Assembly: GCF_042242105.1 (NCBI RefSeq)
Contig: NC_092029.1
Span: 7,131,885 to 7,195,884, forward strand
Length of the DNA stretch: 64,000 bases
From: Pempheris klunzingeri
Taxonomy: Eukaryota > Chordata > Actinopteri > Acropomatiformes > Pempheridae
Reading direction: 5' to 3'
Shown here: one piece after another, positions 47,951 to 60,800 of the stretch
How the letters are laid out: each line of letters opens with the position of its first letter
Numbering within the stretch: position 1 is the stretch's first letter
Program-made: the position numbers and the translations under genes
The notes under the pieces: generated by a model
What the model saw: the letters and a program-made list of their open reading frames with translations, nothing else
The model's database searches: none
Told to the model about the DNA's origin: nothing

Positions 47951-47956
47951 AGGGCC

Positions 47957-47962
47957 TTTATT
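47957..47962 (-). terminator. actr10: Polyadenylation signal AATAAA, actr10
   Basis: Minus-strand AATAAA in TGTAATAAAGGCCC, about 590 bases after the actr10 stop. The 3' UTR would span about 48554-47940. Confidence 0.6.
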
Positions 47963-48554
47963 ACAAGATAACAATAAATAAGTGAAACTTTTTTTGACTC
48001 CATGGGACATTACTGTTAATGCAGTCACACATACACATACATCACACTGGAATAATGTTTTCTTCAAAGCTTTGCAACGTTTCGTGTAATTTTTCTGACA
48101 AATGGATGACAAAAGCTTTACTTGGTAATCATCTGGAACATTTCTGGCGAACAGATGGTGATGCTTTTTCAGTTTGACTGCCAAATAAGTCTAGAACAAA
48201 GTGCACTGAGAGCATGCACGTGCATGTTCAGTGTCTTGCTAAATGGGACTTCAAATGAAACAGAAAACATGGCTGCACGTGGCACAGGAGCGATTTGAAA
48301 TTCTAACACTGTGTTCCTTGTAGGATATCAATGTAACTCCATAACGATCCAGAATCTGTCTGGTAAGGTCAGAAACCAGCTCTCCCGATCAAACAGTCCA
48401 CAATCAGTGCATATAAAACATGGGTAGACATTACAAACATCTACAGCTGTTTGTGAAGTTAGAACATTAACAAGATTTGAGATGTTACCTTTAAGATTAG
48501 TGAACTGTTCCATCAGGTAGAGTAACACATTGTATAAATATGTTACAGCAAGTT

Positions 48555-51500
48555 CTACTTCTCTGTGGAGAAGGCTCTCTTCATAAGTGGAGGAGGGGTC
48601 TTTCCTGTTTCGTAGAGAGATTCAGGAGGGGGGGAGCTCAGGCAGCACCAGTCTGGGATGCGGCCTGTCTGGTTGTAGTAGTCTCGTGACACCGATCTGC
48701 TGCCCAGGATGTCCTGCAGCGCCCCAAAGATGGCACCTGTTGAGAAGAGGACGATGTGAATACAGAGAGCGGACTTTCCAAATAACATCAGAGGCCATAG
48801 ACAATATTTTTCCAAAATCTTCTCTTTCAAAAACCATGTCAGTCCTCACTGTTTTTTTAAAGTGAAAAGAATTTCAGCCACAATGCTGTTTTTCCAATTT
48901 AAACATTCAACTCAGCAGCCAATATTTAAATAAAACGTCATATCTGACCTCCGAGCCAGGCGGTGCAGTTGGGCTTGGCAGGTGGAGCGTGTATACGCAG
49001 GCTCTTGCTGGCCAGCACCTCGCTGTACTTGGGTTTCTCCACCAGGAGGCGTAACTCTGCCAGCAGGCGGTGCATGAAACCCGGCAGCATGGCTGTGCCT
49101 CCGATCACCACCAGGTTCTCAGAGAGCACCTTGCGTGCGTCAATGGGGCACTGCGGGGGAAACACATCACACATTCAAAAATCTGGATTATTTGCATATG
49201 TGCCACCCTGATGTGACCCGAATGGAATTACATTATATTCTGTACACGGCCTTTGACTTTTCAGATAAAGATAAACATGAAACAAACAGATGAAATTAAC
49301 ATAAACAATCACCATATTCCGTTACATCAGTGCGGCAGGAGGAAAGATGAGGCAGGAGGAAGCAGCAGGTCAGCCACTACAGGACAGCACTTTCTGCTTT
49401 TCTGTACACGTGCAGACTAAAACACAATGTGGAAGCAGCTGAGGAGGGCATTGCTGCAGTGCCCTCTCACGTGTGTAGAGCCCAAATGATTCATCAGTAT
49501 CAATATATCCTGAGTGGAGTACTGCACAGACTGGGGATTAAACATATTGCTGCTACAGTTAAAGGCAGTTAGAGGTTGTCTAATGCTGCTGCCGCTGCAC
49601 CCACTGAGATTAATTAGGCTGTGCACATGGAGCAACAAATCTGCTCTCAGTTATGTGGCATGGCCACAGCTGAGTGTAGCCATAGCAACCACACCGAGGC
49701 AAACTGTACGATCAACTCAACGGTTAAACAATATGGAGCACAAAACTGGGTTGCTGCATTCCTCCTGCCAAATATACTGATGGTTTGCTGCAAGATCATT
49801 GGACATAAACTGATATCCACCAAAAGGACGTTGAGTGAGGCAAAATCCAAATGAAATAATCTCAACAAAGGCAACAAAGATGACAAAGAGAGCCATTGAA
49901 GATCCTATTAAATCTTCCACAGTTTACTTAAGTTCAGACTGCATCATCAGCAGCATAAACATACGATCTTGCCCTCACACATGGGATGAATAACTTTTCT
50001 CTACCTTGACCAGTGCGTCAAGTATCAGGGAGGCCACACTCTTCTCTTCGTTGTCCTGTTCAAACAGGATCTCCATCACAGAGTCCCTGGACAAAAAAAA
50101 AATTTCAATGAGCAACAACAACAACAGTAAAGAAAACAAGCAAGTTACAACACAAATGTAAAGTCTCACAGATGGACATTACAGCAGAGAGACAAAGACA
50201 TCAACGCCAGTGATGATCTCAATGTACAGAGGGACCTTCGACCAGCACAAAAGGAAACATGACTACACTGAAAAATAAAATACACAAACATGCAAATATC
50301 TCAAGCTGTAACACATTCTAGTTTTGTTTAGTATGTATATGTATAGAAAACAGTTAGTAAATCTCAGGGTCTGTCTGCTCAGTTACATCATTTGATGGAC
50401 TACCTGATAGATCCTTTGATGTGCAGGATCTTCTCACCATCCAGAGGGTAATCAACATCTGGAGGAGGGGCTGGACGCTACAAACACATTCACACAAACA
50501 AAGAGTTGTACATAATTCTACAGCAGTGCATTATTTAATGCGAATGTTTACAGACTGAGGACAACTAGCATAGAGATCAGTATACAAACAACATTCTGCG
50601 TACCTCCGCTGTACCATCCAGGTTAAATTTGGCTTCCTGGATCGTGAGGCCTCTCTGCAGGTCACTGACGAAGCATGTTCTGACTGCAGGAGACAAAATG
50701 GAACCAATGAGCACTAAAAGACAGATAGCTTTGTAACTAAGGATCAACATTTGATCAATGTAATCAATGACTGCAGGCAATGTTAACAACATTAGTTCTC
50801 AATGAAAGCTCCAAATACATAACTGACATTTCCCATTTTCTAGCACAAACCACATAAATTACACATCTGCATTAATTATTAAGTAAAATATTAGAATCAT
50901 AAAAGAGAATGAACCCATATTTCTGTGCAATTTACAGCTTTATTTGCAGACATAAATGATACTAAACTAAAAGTAAATTACATTTGTCCGCCCAAACATC
51001 CTAAAACCAGCGTTAAATCTGTTTCTATTGAAGAAAATGACCATATCTACAGTCAGGTTCGCGTCAACTCCTAGTTGATAACATTTTGGCAGGTCAGTGT
51101 TGCTCGAATAATATTCTACTGTAGGAATGGTAAAGAGGAAGCAGCCACAGCCTCAACAGAAGTTTGTTTTTTTGTGTGTAATTTTCCTTTGGGAACGCTG
51201 TCTTTGAAGGGAATAAATAAAAGCTTGATCCATTATCCTCACGGGAGCCAAGTGGGACGTGCAGTTTTTAAAGCAGAAAACAACTCAATCAAACGTACCC
51301 TTGATATCCTCCACGGTCTCCTCTGGGATGGTCCCTGCAGAAAAGATCAAAAACAAGAAACGAGAAAAAGAGATAAAGTGAAGCTTAATTTACTTTGGTT
51401 CACTTATGCATAAATCAGCCGTTTCTCTCATTTCACTTCCAAGTTAGATATATGCTGAGGCTGAATCAGCGATTGGGTAATGTGTGAGCTGACACTGCAG

Positions 51501-54500
51501 CAAATGACAAGTATCAAATACAAATGATGGTGTAAAACAGAGACAGAAGTTGCTGCAAACAAAACTTGTTTTTTGGTATTTTGTCACTATTGTCATGCAG
51601 ACGACTTCAGATTTTGGACATTCATTTTTCTTCCTGAGTCATGCACAGTGTAAATGGCTGATTACAGAGACCTCAGCCCTTCTGTGCTTACTGCAGAAAT
51701 GCAGCTCGTTCAACAGTCCAGTCAAGTGAGCTGTCTGTCTTAATTATTGATGCATACACTGTATGTGTAGCTTCCCTCACTCCGCTGCAGCTCTAGATCT
51801 CAAAGCTCAACACGATGATTCAGTTTGGTTTCCTCCATTTAAGAAAAAGTGTGGAGAGAAAACTCTAAAATAGACTGTGTGCATATGTATAATTCACAAA
51901 TTGAGATAGGAATTCACTCAATTGTCACACAGAAACAAGTTCTTCTTATGAATAGTAAATGACTCATAACGGGTCAAAGCCATTGTATTTTTCTGCTCCC
52001 TGCATTGTAAAGCAAATCAGCAGTCCACATCAGAGTCAGTTTATCCATTTAAAGACAAAGACATACAGTGTATAAGTATTTTTTCTGTAATTACCAATGG
52101 CAGCTGGTACACTCTGCCCAGTGGTGGTGTCTGTGTCCACAGTGCACTGCTCCACAAGAAGTGCATCCATTTCTCTGCAATAAATACAGACACATGCAGT
52201 CATGGGAGGAAACAAGAACACACAAGATTTTCAAAATAGTACACCGACATGCAAGCTTACACACTCCTCTTAAATACATCAAAGCTACGTACTTATGGAT
52301 GGCTTTCCCTCCCAAAGGCAAAGCCTCCCATGCTGGCAGAATAGGAGTGCACTCATAAACCTGATTTCACAGTTAAGGCGGCAACATAAACCCCTGAAAT
52401 TGAAAAATTACACACAATACAATAAACCCTCATTTTGCACGTACGCAGTCAGAAATATCACAAAGCAATAAAAGACGACTTCAGTAATCCCTCAATAGTG
52501 AGGCAGCCATTCTTACTGAAGATGAAGTAAGTTTTAACGTGACAGGGATTGGTCCAACAGATGTTTAGCCTAGCTTAGCGTGATAATGGAGGGGAAAGCT
52601 AACAAAGCACTGATGAGGGTGCCTCCAAACAACCACAGGCTGTATCATTTACAAACACAGAAAACAAAGCAAGACTTTGTGGTTTAATGAGCAGTTGATT
52701 CATGCACTGGAGCCACTGAGTGACCCAACAACAACTCTCTTGAGCTTGTGTCCACATAGTGAGCTTTAGAACAAAACCCTACTGACTCTCAGATGTATGG
52801 ATGACTAGTGTGCCACCAAACAAGATGCTATAATGTGGTTTTCCCCTGCTCCAAGCCTTTGTGATAGAATGGGCTAACAATGTCTCTCCTTTGAACTAAC
52901 AAGAGACTTAAGGGACGTGCTTAATGGAGTATTTAAAGCAGCATTCCTTTAAGGGTCAAAGACTCCAAGATGACAGGGAAAGGATACAGGCAGCACCAGT
53001 GTCTCTGTGTAGCCACAGTCCATCACCAGAGCAGAGTTGATGCCCAAAGTCATGATGGCCATGAGGTGACTTGGGGCAAACAGCACAGAGGGCACCTGAA
53101 AAACACCAACAAATAATAACTCTTAACTAACTACACACTGTAGCTTACACTTACTATTAAGGCTGTCAGTGAAATTAAACAGAAGTTGTGTTTATTCTTG
53201 TCAAACTTAAGTCCCTTTACTTTTCAAGTCGATGTAGAGATCGCATTTTGTCAGTTTAATGAGCAGAGATAAGCTTGTCTGCAAATACAAAATACATTTA
53301 TGACACACATGCTCCATGTCAACACTCTGATCTACTTGGTTTTAATACCTCAAACTGTTTGAAGAAAACCTTGGTGAGCGTCTCCCTGAAGTGAGACGGG
53401 CAGAGGATGGACTCGATGATGACCACTCTTCGATCGCGAGGATTCACCAGCAGGTGCCTGGTTGAGACAAGCAGGACAGACTCTGATTTGATGAGGCTCA
53501 ACCACTCTGATTTTCAGCTAAGAATAGTGTATGTTCTTAAAAAGGATGTTTAACACAGCAGACGAGTCTCACCTGAAGTACAGTAAATGGATAAACTCTT
53601 TGAGAATGACATACAGCTCTTCTGTGTTGATGTTGTACTGAACCACTTTTATGGCCTGAAAGTGAGACGTCACATACAACATTAACATATATTCTGCAAT
53701 TTCTAACACATCCTTCTAAATCATTACACTGAGCTAAGCACAGCGGCGCTCCACCTGTTGTTGTCCTGGTTTCCGGATCTCGCTCGGAATGATGAACCTG
53801 GGCCCCGTTTCCCCTGCAAAGCCACATCTGCAAGAAAAGGAAATTATCAGTGGAGCTACTAGAGGACGCACACAGAAAATTCACATATTGGAAATATGTT
53901 TTAAATTAATGATTGCTCAGTAACCTTATTAGCAAGACTAATGCAACCAGTAACTCTTTTCCAAGTTCCTACAAATACAATAAGCAATGCTAGTGAACTG
54001 TGTAAACATGATGCATACCAACATAGCAATCAAGTTTTAGTCAGGAACAATAAGGAACAAAGATTTGGGGCCACATAACAATTTTATGAAATGGCAAAAC
54101 TTTAGTAAGTTGAGTATAAATAAAATATCAGTGCAGCTCTGTATCAAACTGCAGACAAAGCCTCCATTGTTAAAAGAGAAAAACAGTTCCTCTTGATCTT
54201 CATGTGACTTCCCTCAGGCCACTTTCTAATCATTACTAAATTATACCATTCCTTAAACTTACAGCAAGATAGATTATGTAGCATCGATGCAGCAACAAAT
54301 ATTAGGATTTTTTTTTGTATCATTTTTGGTAAATCTCCAGTTATGTCCTGACTGTAAATGCACTACATGTGGAAAGATATTTAGGGTATAATGACATGAG
54401 TTTTAGTGGCAGACAGCTTCCAGATAAGCAAGCCCTTACTTAAAACTATTTAGGTCACTCAAACAGCACTTAATATGGAGGGACTTTTCATCTAACGGGA

Positions 54501-55023
54501 GCCTGGTTTGGTCTGGTTAAACAAAACCAGTTACATCTTCAGTAATACAGTACTGAATGAAAATCTGATTAAGTTCAACTCTAAAGGAAGTGAACTGTCT
54601 GTGTATGCAGATATTGAGATGTAGGGCGTTGGCACTGAAGCTTATTATGATGCTACAGAACAGCTGTTTTTCTCTACTTAACGTTATTGGATTTGATGTT
54701 AGCTCTGTCTTGGCGATAGCTAACGGCGGCTAAACACTGACTTGTATAGTTAGCATTGCCTGGGTGGCGCACTAGCTGACACCGCAAAGTACAGCATTTA
54801 CTACCGGTGAATTCAATGAATTTATTGTGTGCTTGTGATGTCTAACAAGTGTGTTAGACCTGAAGTGCCAAGACAAGGGCGGCTAGCTAAGAAAACAAAA
54901 CGCCACGCTAGCATGCTATGCTAACGGAAAGGCTCTGTTAACTCACTTTGTGTATGCTGCTCCCAAGTCAATGACGATCGCAGTCTTTTCTCCTCCACTT
55001 CCCAACCCATCGAACAAGGGCAT
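48555..55023 (-). CDS. actr10: Actin-related protein 10 (Arp11), dynactin pointed-end subunit
   Basis: ACTR10/Arp11 caps the pointed end of the dynactin Arp1 filament with p62, p25 and p27 and supports dynein cargo transport. Thirteen coding exons on the minus strand: 55023-54947, 53827-53755, 53655-53573, 53457-53349, 53095-52988, 52360-52293, 52174-52095, 51334-51299, 50683-50604, 50477-50404, 50086-50005, 49150-48949 and 48736-48555. All phases join and give 417 residues, the length of human ACTR10. Landmarks are [20 protein letters not shown], the actin-fold [81 protein letters not shown] and the C-terminal MKRAFSTEK. No break is seen. It lies head-to-head with armh4, its human neighbour on 14q23.1 (PSMA3, between them in human, was not seen). 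Confidence 0.98.
49151..50004 (-). other. actr10: actr10 intron 11
   Basis: An 854-base intron between the DALVK and CPIDARK exons. The open frames on both strands are short and unlike known proteins; no repeat is named. Confidence 0.6.
50684..52094 (-). other. actr10: actr10 introns around the 36-nt micro-exon
   Basis: Two AT-rich introns (50684-51298 and 51335-52094) flank the very short exon 8 (51334-51299, [11 protein letters not shown]). No other feature is recognised. Confidence 0.6.
52361..52987 (-). other. actr10: actr10 intron 5
   Basis: A 627-base intron. It contains TTTAGCCTAGCTTAGCGT at about 52564 and nothing else that I can name. Confidence 0.55.
53828..54946 (-). other. actr10: actr10 first intron
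   Basis: A 1.1-kb intron. Its promoter-proximal part (54700-54930) is dense in GCTAAC/GCTAGC/TTAGC words; the rest is AT-rich and featureless. Confidence 0.6.
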
Positions 55024-55150
55024 TTTATTGCTTTTTGTCAACACTTAGCGGTGACAACAGCACATTTGCATCGTATCTAAGAGATAAAAAAAAAAAGTCT
55101 GTTGTCTTCCGGCTGGGTTGGGACCTTACAAACGTGATGACGTCACACGA
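55024..55150 (-). promoter_or_regulatory. actr10: actr10 promoter with ETS and full CRE sites
   Basis: Just upstream of the actr10 ATG are an ETS-type CTTCCGG (55106-55112) and a perfect palindromic CRE TGACGTCA (55138-55145). ETS plus CRE close to the start is typical of TATA-less housekeeping promoters. No TATA box is seen at suitable spacing. Confidence 0.6.
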
Positions 55151-56340
55151 GCTTGCCTGATCAAAAATGCTCAAAATTATTAAACAGGTGGAAACTTTAT
55201 ATTGAATCAGTTAATTTCAGAATAATCAATCAAATGCACACTTGTCAAACAGACTTCTCTATTAAAAGTACAATATTTTTTGATTTACCCCGACGCTACA
55301 GACCTGACAGACAAGTTCAAAGTATATTTTCCAGCAGCTTTCATTATCTCCTTATTTTCACAAATTGCAGATATATTGTGTTGTGTTGTGTATATCTTCT
55401 CCTTTGATGCTGATGCTGTAACCTCGCTGGCTGACCACATGGTGTCACTGGAACTTTTTCTGTCTGCCCCAACTACAAGCAGACTCCACTTTTGCTGAGC
55501 TGTCCATTGGAGCTTCTCAAGGTTAATATCTAGCAATTAGCATGAAATATACTCAGTATCACTCAATTCCTGCATAAATGCAACCTCATGATTTACAGTG
55601 AACAAAACATTTGCAATGAAACCTTCAGTATCTTTTGTTGTTGGGACATAATACACAATTCAGACTTTGTAGTTGTACAGACCTGTTGGTTATGTAAATT
55701 AAGAAAATTGAGTTACTTGTGATTATGAAATGCACATACACCACAGTGCACACTAACTGTATAAGTAGCAGTGTAGTAACTGAGCCAACTGAACAGGCCT
55801 GTGCAGTCAAAGGAAAACAAACTGTAGCACAACAGCCAAAATGCTAACAATGTGATTGCATGTAAAAGCATGGCAGAGCATAATCAGTCACTCTAAGAAC
55901 GTGTGTATAATCACTGATACCTTCTGTGTTCACCCTTCGCTCTAACACAGAGCATTGTTACACCAAACTGACAAGGACATCCTCAATATGTCCCATGTAG
56001 ACTCATTTTATTGAAAAAATACTTTAACTTTAGTTTTTGCAGACATGGTCTCCCCAGATATGAAAATATGATTCCAAAGCTGGTACCAACTTTTGCATGT
56101 ATAATATCACAGGTTTGTAAGCCATCATGTAGGTGTGGATAAAAGTATTAATCATGATGATTGATAACTGCCATTTATTTATGATTTATGATTTAAGATT
56201 GATAAATATGATTTTATTTATTTGCCTCTGCCTTTGTTGACAAAGGTGATCATATACGTCACACCAGACGGCTCCCTGTAACCTTTACCTGAGGTGAAGG
56301 AGCTGTCCATTCAGCACCACCACGAGCCTGACTTGACCCC
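55151..56340. other. Intergenic region between divergent actr10 and armh4
   Basis: AT-rich, with no coding sequence recognised. Open frames (84 aa or shorter) are unlike known proteins. No strong repeat is named. Confidence 0.55.
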
Positions 56341-56341
56341 T

Positions 56342-56398
56342 TGTGTGTGTGTGTGTGTGTGTGCGTGTGTGTGTGTGTGTATGGGGGGGGGGGGGGGG
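56342..56398. repeat. (GT)n followed by a 16-base G run
   Basis: About 40 bases of GT dinucleotides with one GC interruption pass through AT into a run of 16 G (56383-56398). It lies just upstream of the inferred armh4 5' UTR exon. Confidence 0.95.
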
Positions 56399-56449
56399 TA
56401 AATGAAAGTAGACAGTGAAAATGAATAAGAAATAGATGCCCTGGATGGC

Positions 56450-56711
56450 ATCATAAAGCGGATGTCAGAGCCTCAGTTTGAATAAATCCTGAAGCCTTTG
56501 GTGGCAGCGCCTCTGAAGCAGGCGGACACACGCACAGAAGACGGAGACTTTGAGTCAGTGACGCTGAGCTGCACAACAACAAGCCTCTCCTCCAGCTTGC
56601 TTCCACCTCACTATCCTCAATTTGCAACGTACCAACTACATTTTCTTTTTGCATACTGCCAAAGAAGCTCTGCATCCTCCAGGCACAAAGATCCGTCATG
56701 AACTCTGGAAG
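56450..56711 (+). other. armh4: Probable armh4 5' non-coding exon
   Basis: The sequence ends in a donor GGAAG|GTAAAG (GT at 56712). Coding exon 1 begins after acceptor TTCTCAGCAG at 57840, so a non-coding exon must exist upstream. Joined, the ATG at about 56698 opens a six-codon upstream frame that stops before the main ATG. The exon start is not determined. Confidence 0.4.
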
Positions 56712-57388
56712 GTAAAGGCAGTTTTATTTTTCGCTCTCAATGCCAGAATATGATGGTGCGGTTTATGGGGATGCACTATAGTCTGCGTGAGGCTCAGATT
56801 AGCTCCAGTCTGTGCAGTCAGACTGGAGAAAGGTGATTCAACGCCGCAGTGTGAATTTGTTTACAGTCCAAAAATGCTCGAGCGATCATGTTGTGAGGTG
56901 GTGGGCTGCACGATGGTCCTGGCTGAGGACCGTATTGATCACAGGGGAGGTGCGCAGGCAGAAAAGTGGGTTGTATTGTGACATTGTTGGACTGTGCATC
57001 ATCAGGGCTGGATGATGGTTTCTCTCAGACGTTTGTCTGACTCAGGCAACATGAAAGGGTGTCACCCAGTTAACAACATACGTGTCGTTTCTCTATCTTT
57101 TCCACAGCAGTGATTGATCATTAGGGGATTACTGCTGTCACATCATGCGAGGCAACATATGCGCCACACACAGTTGTTGCTTTGTTTTTGATCCAGTTTA
57201 GTGCTTGATAACGTGCATATATGCTGTTTGAAAAATCCCCTCTTTTTTAGATAGACGCAGGTCTGTGCTGTGCAAAAAATCCAACATTCATGGATCCATC
57301 TGTAGAGGATCCTAGAGGATAGAAAACCTGCTGCTATTTATAGGTGAAGTGTGGAGGGGTGCTAAGGATTGCTGTGTCAGATTCCCAG

Positions 57389-57423
<35 letters not shown>

Positions 57424-57840
57424 TTGTTTGTCACTCTCCCTCTCTCCTTGTGCGGGTGTGCATTTCCTTCTGTTTAAGCAAAATGAACAGAAGAGTCTGA
57501 GATGAAAAGGAATTTCATCCAAATTATTCAAAACGGTGCAACTGCAGCATCAAAGCGAAGGCGGGCAGAAATGCACAGTTAATCCTGTTCTCTGTGGTTG
57601 TCACGGGCAGCATGAAGTTCGCAAATGAAATAAACTTTGCATTCTGACCCTTTAATCCGCAGTTGCACATCTTTGAAATGTGCCCTGTCACCCGCCTCCC
57701 CTCTCAGACATGGGAAGAACAACCTTTGCTTTGTCCTCATGTCTGCTGCTGGGTGACAGAGCGTTGAAGTTGCAGGCAGGAACTGCTCACACCTCAGTTA
57801 AGCCTATTAGCATCTGTAATTTGTGGTCCATTCTCAGCAG
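56712..57840 (+). other. armh4: Probable first intron of armh4
   Basis: A 1.1-kb stretch with a TCTC repeat at 57389-57424 and no recognisable exon. The open frames at 56787-57015 are unlike known proteins. Confidence 0.45.
57389..57424. repeat. (TC)n microsatellite
   Basis: An imperfect run of TC dinucleotides with TTTC interruptions. Confidence 0.9.
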
Positions 57841-57859
57841 GCACTGAGACGAGACAGAG

Positions 57860-60800
57860 ATGCTGATGTTTCCGATGCTCCATCCCCTCCTCCTGGCTGG
57901 GACCTATCTCTGCATCTATGGAACCCCTGTCCACCTCCCCGGTGTCACCCCCACCCAGGACAGCGACTGTGACAAGCAGTGTGCCAGCCCAGTAACAACT
58001 ACTGGGTCAAGGCATGTTAAGTCTGGACCCTCAGATGCAGAACATGAGACGGGCCTGATGCTGAATGTAGGTGCGGGAGGAGGGGTTGGCCCACATGGAC
58101 GACCTGAGAGGATGGATCCAGTGACGCAGGCAGAAAACGGGGGCAGCCTTGATGGAAGATCTGGGCCGAGCGAGACTGGCGGCGAAGCATGGAGCCCAAG
58201 GAGCGAGGTAAAGAAGGTCGGGAGCACATCTGAGATGGGAGACGCTCAAAGACAGTCGGAGGCAGCTTCAGTGGCGCCTGTTGATCCAGAAGGTAAGAGG
58301 GAGGTCATACCTGTCACCAATGAGCCTACATTGAGTCCTGCAGATGGGAGAAAGCAGCTGGACGCAGCTGTGAGGACCACAAGGTTGATTCCAGATGGAT
58401 TTCCAGCCTCCACCACGGTGCCACCACAGCTGAGCATCACAGCCAAGGAGAGAAAAGATCAAAGTGGAGAAGACCAAGCAAAACTACCTGGTTACAGTGA
58501 TTCTCTCCAGGATAAAGACTCAGAAACAGGCTCGCCATCCTCTACAGAACCTCCAAATCCTGGAGCACTGATCCAGAAAGTGACCGCCCATAGCCCCATT
58601 CCTCCCTCTGTCTTTGCCTCCCCTCGTACCTCCACACCTTTGTCAATTTGGGGCCGTGATGGGGCTACGATGTCCTCCCTCCCAGACCCCCTGTTACCTG
58701 AGATCGGACCAAACCTGATGCCCAGAGAGGACGGACCAGAAAGCCTGTGGACTGAGGCTGTGAGGCCCAGTGGGGGTGAGTCAAATAATTGGAAAGGTGT
58801 TATTAATGTTGATGGAAAATGGACGTGCATGGCTTTTTTATTGGGTTAAAGCTCTCCATAATCCCTTATTAGTCATTAATTCAACATGCCCAAATTTAAG
58901 ACACACTAAATCCCTCCAAAGTGGTGTAAGGTAATGTGCTGCAGTCGTTGTCACCATATAAGAATTCCCCCCACAATAAGCGATATTTTCAGGCTTGCTG
59001 GAGTTTGCAGGGTTCCAGGAGGCTTCATTAAAAAGTGAGGCGGAAATAAAAGCGACACGTCTAGTGGCAGAGATTGCCTTTGATGATTGGCAAAGAAGGC
59101 GCCCGCTTTTCCACGCTCCACTTTGAACCCCAGCTGGGACCCGTGGCAGTCTAATTACTTTCTATTCCTGACTCGAGCCTCAGAGAAAAAAAGAGAACAC
59201 ACACAACTGCCAGCAAAAGGCTGGTGGCAGGGTGTGTTATACAAGTCTGTGGAGGATTCAACCTCTTTCTCTCTATATCTATATAAGCCCCCCCTTTCCT
59301 CGTCTCAAACCTCTTCTCTTTATTTCCCACCCTCCACACTCCCAATCCAGACTATTGTAAAGAAGCAGGCAGGTTATTATTCAGTGAGGCAGGAGAGGGA
59401 AATGGATTAAAGGAGTCTGTCTGAGCCAATATGTGTTCCTGCCGTCCATTTGGGGATTGTCTGTTTGATGAAGCTTCCTCCCAACAGAAAGGAAGCTGAC
59501 AAAAAAAACCTCTATTCCCAAAACGGCATTATGTAAAAGGATTGCAGTCTTTATAAGCATTTTTCAGCCTACTTTAGAAATGCTTTGGACTAAAGGAAAT
59601 GCCTGAGAGATATGCAGTAACAGTTTTTCCCCTGTAACAGCCCCCTCTGTGGTAACCTCTTTTCAAACAATCCTCCTTTCATTGTGTCTCAGCTGCACTG
59701 TGAACTCGGCTCTGAGAGAGTGCAAGTGCTTCTAATGAGAAAACTGCACGTCCACACCGCGTGTACCTGTTTCAAAAAGCTGAATTCTGCCATAAATACT
59801 TTAGTGCTATATGCTGAAAACACATACATTTTTAATTTTAGCTGGGTGCAAAATCGTGTGTAAAGAAACTGCAAGATCCTCGTTCATTTGCCCTGAAAAA
59901 ACATAATTTCAGACTGTAGAATAGTTCAGTAGTTCACTGAAGGTCTGAACAAACAGGCTCTTTAGAAATCAAATACCTCCCCACATATTCTGACGCCCAT
60001 TCTGCCATTCTGCTTGTGTTGACACCATTACAGTGGACACTGTGGTCCCGCTGTCTCAGGATGAAGCCACAGAGAGCACCATGTCATCTGAGGCTCTCCC
60101 TCTCATCTTTGAGCCTTTTGAAGATGTCACACCAGAGGGGGCACCGGCTGAAGCGGCTGCAGCGGTCACACTGGTGCCCGGCAGCGCTCAGCCTCCCGCT
60201 GCCATGGCGACCGGAGGAATGCCTCTGTCAGAGGCGGACTTGGACCAGCTGGTCACCGTGGAGACAGACAGCGACGGACCCTCGCACGCCCCACCCCTGC
60301 TGATGCCAGACTGGACGTCACCTTGGCAGACGTCTGGCGCTGAGCTCCTGGAGCCAATCAGCTCCTCGGGTCCGACTGTTTCACAGCGGCCAGCGGGCAC
60401 TGAGCTGGAGGACCAGTCAGAGAGAGGTACAAATCACTTCTGCTTCATGTTACTGTCAACCATAGAGACATAATTCACAAATATGATGGAGTTACCAATT
60501 TCACAAAGTGTGTTATCAACATAGTAATTCAGAGTAACATTTTTATGAGAATCTGCATTTGAAAGTGGGATTATAGTGCCACAATACATCATGATGGTGC
60601 AGCACCATTTCTTTGTATATATGTGTAATTATCTTTTTAGTGTTAGTTTGACAAAATCTTTTCCCCCTAATTCATCAATGTGAACTTGTACAGACTTGCT
60701 TGAGAATCCACATCTCAGACTTAAGATTCAAACAGCAACATCTTGAATCTGAGAAGCTACCACATAGTTCATATGCAGTGTGTAATGTTCCTGCCTGCTC

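Noticed and set aside
53656-53754. 99-nt actr10 intron as another retained-intron candidate
   Set aside because: A multiple of three, but an in-frame stop occurs seven codons in (TAG).
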